Source of the DNA: Leucobacter allii
GTDB lineage: Bacteria > Actinomycetota > Actinomycetes > Actinomycetales > Microbacteriaceae
Reading direction: 5' to 3'
NCBI RefSeq assembly: GCF_022919155.1
Contig: NZ_CP095045.1
Coordinates: 3,038,001-3,102,000 of the forward strand
Length of the DNA: 64,000 bases
The notes under the pieces are model-generated. The model was not told where the DNA came from. It worked only from the letters and a program-made list of their open reading frames with translations, and ran no database searches. Numbering within the stretch: the stretch's first letter is position 1; each line of letters opens with the position of its first letter. Made by a program: the position numbers and the translations under genes. This document shows, piece by piece, positions 60,836 to 64,000 of this stretch.

Positions 60836-60856
60836 TAATCGAAACAGTTTCGGTTA
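60836..60856. promoter_or_regulatory. Candidate TetR operator
   Basis: TAA-T-CGAAACAGTTTCG-G-TTA: a perfect 13-bp palindrome (60840-60852) extended by matching TAA/TTA ends with one mismatch. It lies between the divergent TetR and MFS genes and is AT-rich relative to flanks. Confidence 0.65.
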
Positions 60857-60923
60857 TCTGAACCGGGGCGCCGCAGCCCCCGGCTCCCGCACCGACGCCG
60901 GACCATCCGAAGGAACCGCCCCC

Positions 60924-62141
60924 GTGAGCACATCCGCACCGATCTCCCCCGATCCCCGCATCCCCCTGACGCTGCGCAACGGGAGCGCGACCTTCGTCAT
61001 CGCGCTCGCGAGCCTCATGATGGCGAACCTCTCCCCGTTCGTCATGAGCGCGCTCGGCGAGCTCGGCTTCGACACCCTCACCGCGGGGAACATCCTCACC
61101 TGGGCCCTCCTGGCCTCCGCCGCCGTCGGCCTCGCCACCTCCCGCCTCGCCTCGGGCGCCGCCCGACGGCCGCTCGCGATCGCCGGCCTCGCGATCGCCG
61201 TCCTCGCCTTCGGAGCCGGCGCGCTCGTGCCGGCTCCCGCCGTCGCCGTCACCGGCCTCATTCTCGGCGGGGCGGGCGTCGGCGCGGCGATCTCGACCTC
61301 GGGCGCGGCGATCGCCGCGCTCCGGAACCCGAACCGCGTCTCGGCGACGAGCGGGCTCGTGAACCGCATCCTCGTCACCGTCATCCTCGCCGCCATCCCG
61401 CTCATCGGGATCACGCAGGGCAGCGTCCTCGGCACGCTCGCGCTCATCTCGCTCGCCGGCCTCGCCCTCGCGGCCTGGCTGCCCGATTCGCCCGAGCACG
61501 CGGCCCCCGTCGACGTGACCACGAGCCTGCGGATCGCCGCGCCCCGCCGCATCACCGTCGCCGGGATCGCCGTCCTCATCGTCTTCCCGCTCTGGGGCAC
61601 GAGCGAGGACGCCGTCTGGACCATGGCGCAGGTGCTCGGCGACGCCGTGGGCATGGATGCCCGCACGAGCGGATTCATGCTCAGCCTCGCCGCCGGCGGC
61701 GGGATCCTCGGCATGCTCGCCGTCACCGTGCTCGGCGATCGCATGGGCCGCGCCGTCCCCCTCGCCGTCGCGCTCGCGCTCGGGGGCGCGCTCAAGATCG
61801 CCTCCGGGTTCACCGCCGATCCGACGATCCTCGCCGGCCTCATCATCGTCATCAACACCGTCTACGCCTTCGCGTTCGCGCTGTTCCTCGCCACCGCTGC
61901 CGGCCTCGACGCGCGCGGCCGCTGGTCGGGGCCGCTGCTCGGGGCCTATCTCGTGGGCTCGAGCTTCGCCCCGGTCCTCGGCGGCGCGGTCATCGCCTGG
62001 CTCGGCATCCCCGCCTTCGGCCTCATCACGGGCCTCACGAGCTTCCTCGTGCTCGTGCCGACCGTGCTCATCGCGCGCGTCTCCGTCGGCGCCGAACGGG
62101 CGCTCGCCCGCGCCGCCGCGGCCGAGCCAGCCCCGGCCTGA
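60924..62141 (+). CDS. MFS transporter
   Basis: 405 residues from a GTG with AAGGAA eight bases upstream; the open frame extends to 60756 but would run across the operator. About 12 helices. LRNGSATFVIALASLMMANLSPFVMSALGELGF, GLILGGAGVGAAISTSGAAIAAL and a second-half loop VLGDRMGRAVPLAVALALGG (motif A-like) place it in MFS, but the subfamily is not clear. Could import or export a small metabolite. Divergent TetR control suggests response to its substrate. The amidohydrolase gene follows after 138 bp. Confidence 0.82.
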   Translation: MSTSAPISPDPRIPLTLRNGSATFVIALASLMMANLSPFVMSALGELGFDTLTAGNILTWALLASAAVGLATSRLASGAARRPLAIAGLAIAVLAFGAGALVPAPAVAVTGLILGGAGVGAAISTSGAAIAALRNPNRVSATSGLVNRILVTVILAAIPLIGITQGSVLGTLALISLAGLALAAWLPDSPEHAAPVDVTTSLRIAAPRRITVAGIAVLIVFPLWGTSEDAVWTMAQVLGDAVGMDARTSGFMLSLAAGGGILGMLAVTVLGDRMGRAVPLAVALALGGALKIASGFTADPTILAGLIIVINTVYAFAFALFLATAAGLDARGRWSGPLLGAYLVGSSFAPVLGGAVIAWLGIPAFGLITGLTSFLVLVPTVLIARVSVGAERALARAAAAEPAPA

Positions 62142-62147
62142 ACGAGC

Positions 62148-62168
62148 CGGCCGCAGAAGCTTCGGCCG
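62148..62168. terminator. Weak hairpin after the MFS gene
   Basis: CGGCCG (62148-62153) can pair with CGGCCG (62163-62168) over a 9-nt loop. The stem is short and no T tract follows; it may be chance. Confidence 0.25.
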
Positions 62169-62193
62169 CCCCGCCCGTCGCAGCCGCCCCGGA

Positions 62194-62199
62194 TAGCAT
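62194..62199 (+). promoter_or_regulatory. -10-like element before the second amidohydrolase
   Basis: TAGCAT fits TANNNT and would give a leader of about 80 nt, with AGGAAAGAG before the ATG at 62280. Confidence 0.3.
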
Positions 62200-62279
62200 C
62201 GAGGCAGCGACCGGCCCCGGCCCGGGCACCCCGATCCCCGGATCCCCGACCCCGAACCCGAACCCAGGAAAGAGCAGTC

Positions 62280-63923
62280 ATGGCACCCGCAACCGTCTAC
62301 CGCAACGCGACCGTCTTCACCGGCGACGCCGCGATCCCCCCGCGCGAGAGCTTCGCGGTGCAGGAGGGCAGGATCCTCGCGGTCGGCGACCTCGCGACGG
62401 TGCGCGGCGCCGCGGGCTCCGACGCGCGGGAGATCGATCTCGGCGGCGCGTTCGCCGCGCCCGGCATCACCGAGGGCCACGCCCACATGCTCATGCTCGG
62501 CGAGGCGCTCTCGAAGGTGCAGCTGCGCGACGCGGCGACCGTCGGCGAGGTGCAGGAGCGCATCGCCGCCGCGCGCGCCGCGCAGCCCGACGCCCAGCGG
62601 GTCACCGGGGTGAGCTGGCGCTTCGACATCTTCGCCGAGGGCGAGCGGCCGACCGCGGCGATGCTCGACGCCGTCGTGGCCGACGTCCCCGTGCTGCTCG
62701 ACGCCAACGACCTCCACTCCTGCTGGGTGAACACCGCCGCGCTCGAGGCCATGGGCATCACCCGCGACACCCCCGATCCCGTCGGCGGCGAGATCGTGCG
62801 CGACGAGCGCGGCGAGGCGACCGGCTTCCTGCTCGAGACGGCCGCCGTGAAGTACGCGTGGGGCTACCTCGACCGCGTGGCGAGCGACGCCGACCGCGAC
62901 CGCTACCTCGCCACCGCCTTCGACGCCTACGTCGCAACGGGCGTCACCGGCGCGAGCGAGATGTCCTTCGGCCATGCCGACCTCGCCGCGTACCGGCGGG
63001 TCCTCGACCGCGACGGCCGCCTCCCCTTCCCCGTGAACGCCCACTGGCTGCTCACGGCGTCGGGCGACCTCGAGACCGACCTCGCCGAGGTCGCCGAGGT
63101 CGCGCGTCTCCGCGATGAGGTCGCGGCGCAGTACGGCGACGCCTGGCTGCGCATCGTCGGCGTGAAGTTCATCCTCGACGGCGTGATCGACGCGTGCACG
63201 GCCGCCATGCGCGCGCCCTATGCGAACGGCGCACTGCCCGGCCCGATCTGGGAGCGGGAGTTCGCCCTGCCCGTCGCGGTCGCGGCCGACGCCGCCGGGC
63301 TGCAGTTCGCACTGCACGCGATCGGCGACGAGGCGAGCACGATCGCGCTCGACATGGTGCAGGAGTGCATCCGCGTGAACGGGCCGGACGCGCACCGCCG
63401 GCCGCGGGTCGAGCACCTCGAGTCGGTGGCGGACGACACGATCGCCCGCATGGCCGCACTCGGCGTCACCGCCTCGATGCAGCCCGTGCACTGCGACCCC
63501 GCCGTGCTCGACAACTGGCAGGCGGTGCTCGGCGACGAGCGCGCCGACGGGGGCTTCCCCTGGCACAAGTTCCGCGACGCCGGCGTGCGGCTCGCGCTCG
63601 GCACGGACGCGCCCACCGCGCCGCACGAGGCGGCCGACAACCTGTTCATCGCGCTCACGGCGAAGTCGGCGCTCGAGCGCGAGCGCGCGGCCTACCACCC
63701 CGAGCGCGTGTTCGGCCCGGAGGAGGCCGTGGAGGCCTTCACGCTCGGCACGGCCTACGCGACGAAGCGCGACCACGAGGCCGGTCGGATCGCCGCGGGC
63801 TACCGCGCGCACGTCGTCGTCTGGGCGGCGAATCCCCTCACCGACGCCCCCGAGACGCTCCTGGGCTCCTCGGCGCGCCTCACGCTGGTCGACGGCGAGG
63901 TCGCCTACCGCGCCGCGGAGTGA
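62280..63923 (+). CDS. YtcJ-type metal-dependent amidohydrolase (paralog)
   Basis: 547 residues. Order of features: FAAPGITEGHAHMLMLG (HxH), IVGVKFILDGVIDACTAAM (Lys region), FALHAIGDEASTIALDM, RVEHLESVADD, and LGTDAPTAPHEAADN (metal Asp), then AFTLGTAYATKRDHEAG. Same family as the gene at 42503 but well diverged. It too follows an MFS transporter, so both loci look like uptake-and-hydrolysis pairs. Probably cytosolic. Confidence 0.88.
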   Translation: MAPATVYRNATVFTGDAAIPPRESFAVQEGRILAVGDLATVRGAAGSDAREIDLGGAFAAPGITEGHAHMLMLGEALSKVQLRDAATVGEVQERIAAARAAQPDAQRVTGVSWRFDIFAEGERPTAAMLDAVVADVPVLLDANDLHSCWVNTAALEAMGITRDTPDPVGGEIVRDERGEATGFLLETAAVKYAWGYLDRVASDADRDRYLATAFDAYVATGVTGASEMSFGHADLAAYRRVLDRDGRLPFPVNAHWLLTASGDLETDLAEVAEVARLRDEVAAQYGDAWLRIVGVKFILDGVIDACTAAMRAPYANGALPGPIWEREFALPVAVAADAAGLQFALHAIGDEASTIALDMVQECIRVNGPDAHRRPRVEHLESVADDTIARMAALGVTASMQPVHCDPAVLDNWQAVLGDERADGGFPWHKFRDAGVRLALGTDAPTAPHEAADNLFIALTAKSALERERAAYHPERVFGPEEAVEAFTLGTAYATKRDHEAGRIAAGYRAHVVVWAANPLTDAPETLLGSSARLTLVDGEVAYRAAE

Positions 63924-64000
63924 GTGCCGGCTGGGGGTGAGTGTCGGGGCCTGAGGCCGTCGCCCTGGCGCCGTCCAGACGGAGCCGACAGACTGGGGGC
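63924..64000. other. Window end, no feature
   Basis: 77 bp after the amidohydrolase stop; nothing recognisable. Confidence 0.6.

Noticed and set aside
60735..63812. Open frame of about 1025 codons on the minus strand
   Set aside because: Mirror of the MFS and second amidohydrolase genes; no recognisable motif.
1..64000. tRNA or rRNA genes, prophage or transposase
   Set aside because: No cloverleaf-like segment, rRNA core sequence or integrase/transposase motif was recognised on either strand by eye.

Overview
The window is very GC-rich DNA with dense, often overlapping coding regions, GTG starts, probable leaderless promoters of the form TANNNT-N6-8-ATG/GTG, and a Streptomyces-type mevalonate cluster. 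Together these point to an actinomycete, most likely a member of the Microbacteriaceae (Leucobacter-like). The genus is an inference from gene content, not a database match. No rRNA, tRNA, CRISPR array, phage or transposase gene was seen.

Layout. (1) 1-3607: 3' end of a mevalonate operon (phosphomevalonate kinase tail, type 2 IPP isomerase, HMG-CoA reductase, HMG-CoA synthase). (2) 3608-17692: housekeeping, efflux and sensing. This holds a marR-MATE efflux pair, an OmpR-type two-component system facing a DUF3500 lipoprotein, an unknown lipoprotein, a thiamine-binding protein, a DHA2-type MFS pump, cytidine deaminase, a NatAB-like ABC exporter and a divergent NarL-type two-component system. 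(3) 17895-25689: LacI regulator and the L-rhamnose uptake operon (ATPase, two permeases, binding protein, mutarotase, isomerase). (4) 25914-34156: a second LacI regulator and a convergent operon for an unidentified sugar (CUT2 ABC transporter, DUF4432 epimerase-like protein, phosphomannose-isomerase-like cupin). A shared palindromic operator links the two. (5) 34913-41815: DeoR regulator, an unknown lipoprotein, then the rest of rhamnose catabolism (rhamnulose-1-phosphate aldolase/lactaldehyde dehydrogenase fusion with a frameshift, rhamnulokinase, L-lactate dehydrogenase-like flavoprotein). (6) 41872-47447: LysR regulator divergent from an MFS/amidohydrolase/acetyltransferase operon, and a DUF1684 protein. 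(7) 47637-59030: an apparent organosulfur salvage locus. It has two tandem amino-acid-type binding proteins, a frameshifted ATPase, a permease, an FAD/NAD(P)-binding protein, a GNAT acetyltransferase, two flavin monooxygenases, and divergent FMN and flavin reductases. (8) 59043-63923: alpha/beta hydrolase and TetR regulator, divergent from an MFS transporter and a second YtcJ-type amidohydrolase.

The rhamnose genes form a complete route from outside L-rhamnose to DHAP and pyruvate, but split into two operons about 11 kb apart. The organosulfur locus resembles the Bacillus subtilis ytm/yxe S-alkylcysteine salvage operons in gene content. Four copies of a 59-bp palindromic element (ends CTCGCACGTCAG / CTGACGTGCGAG) lie in intergenic gaps. 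Several gaps hold short tandem repeats. Three apparent one-base deletions, all in runs of five G or C, break two genes; sequencing error must be excluded before calling them pseudogenes.
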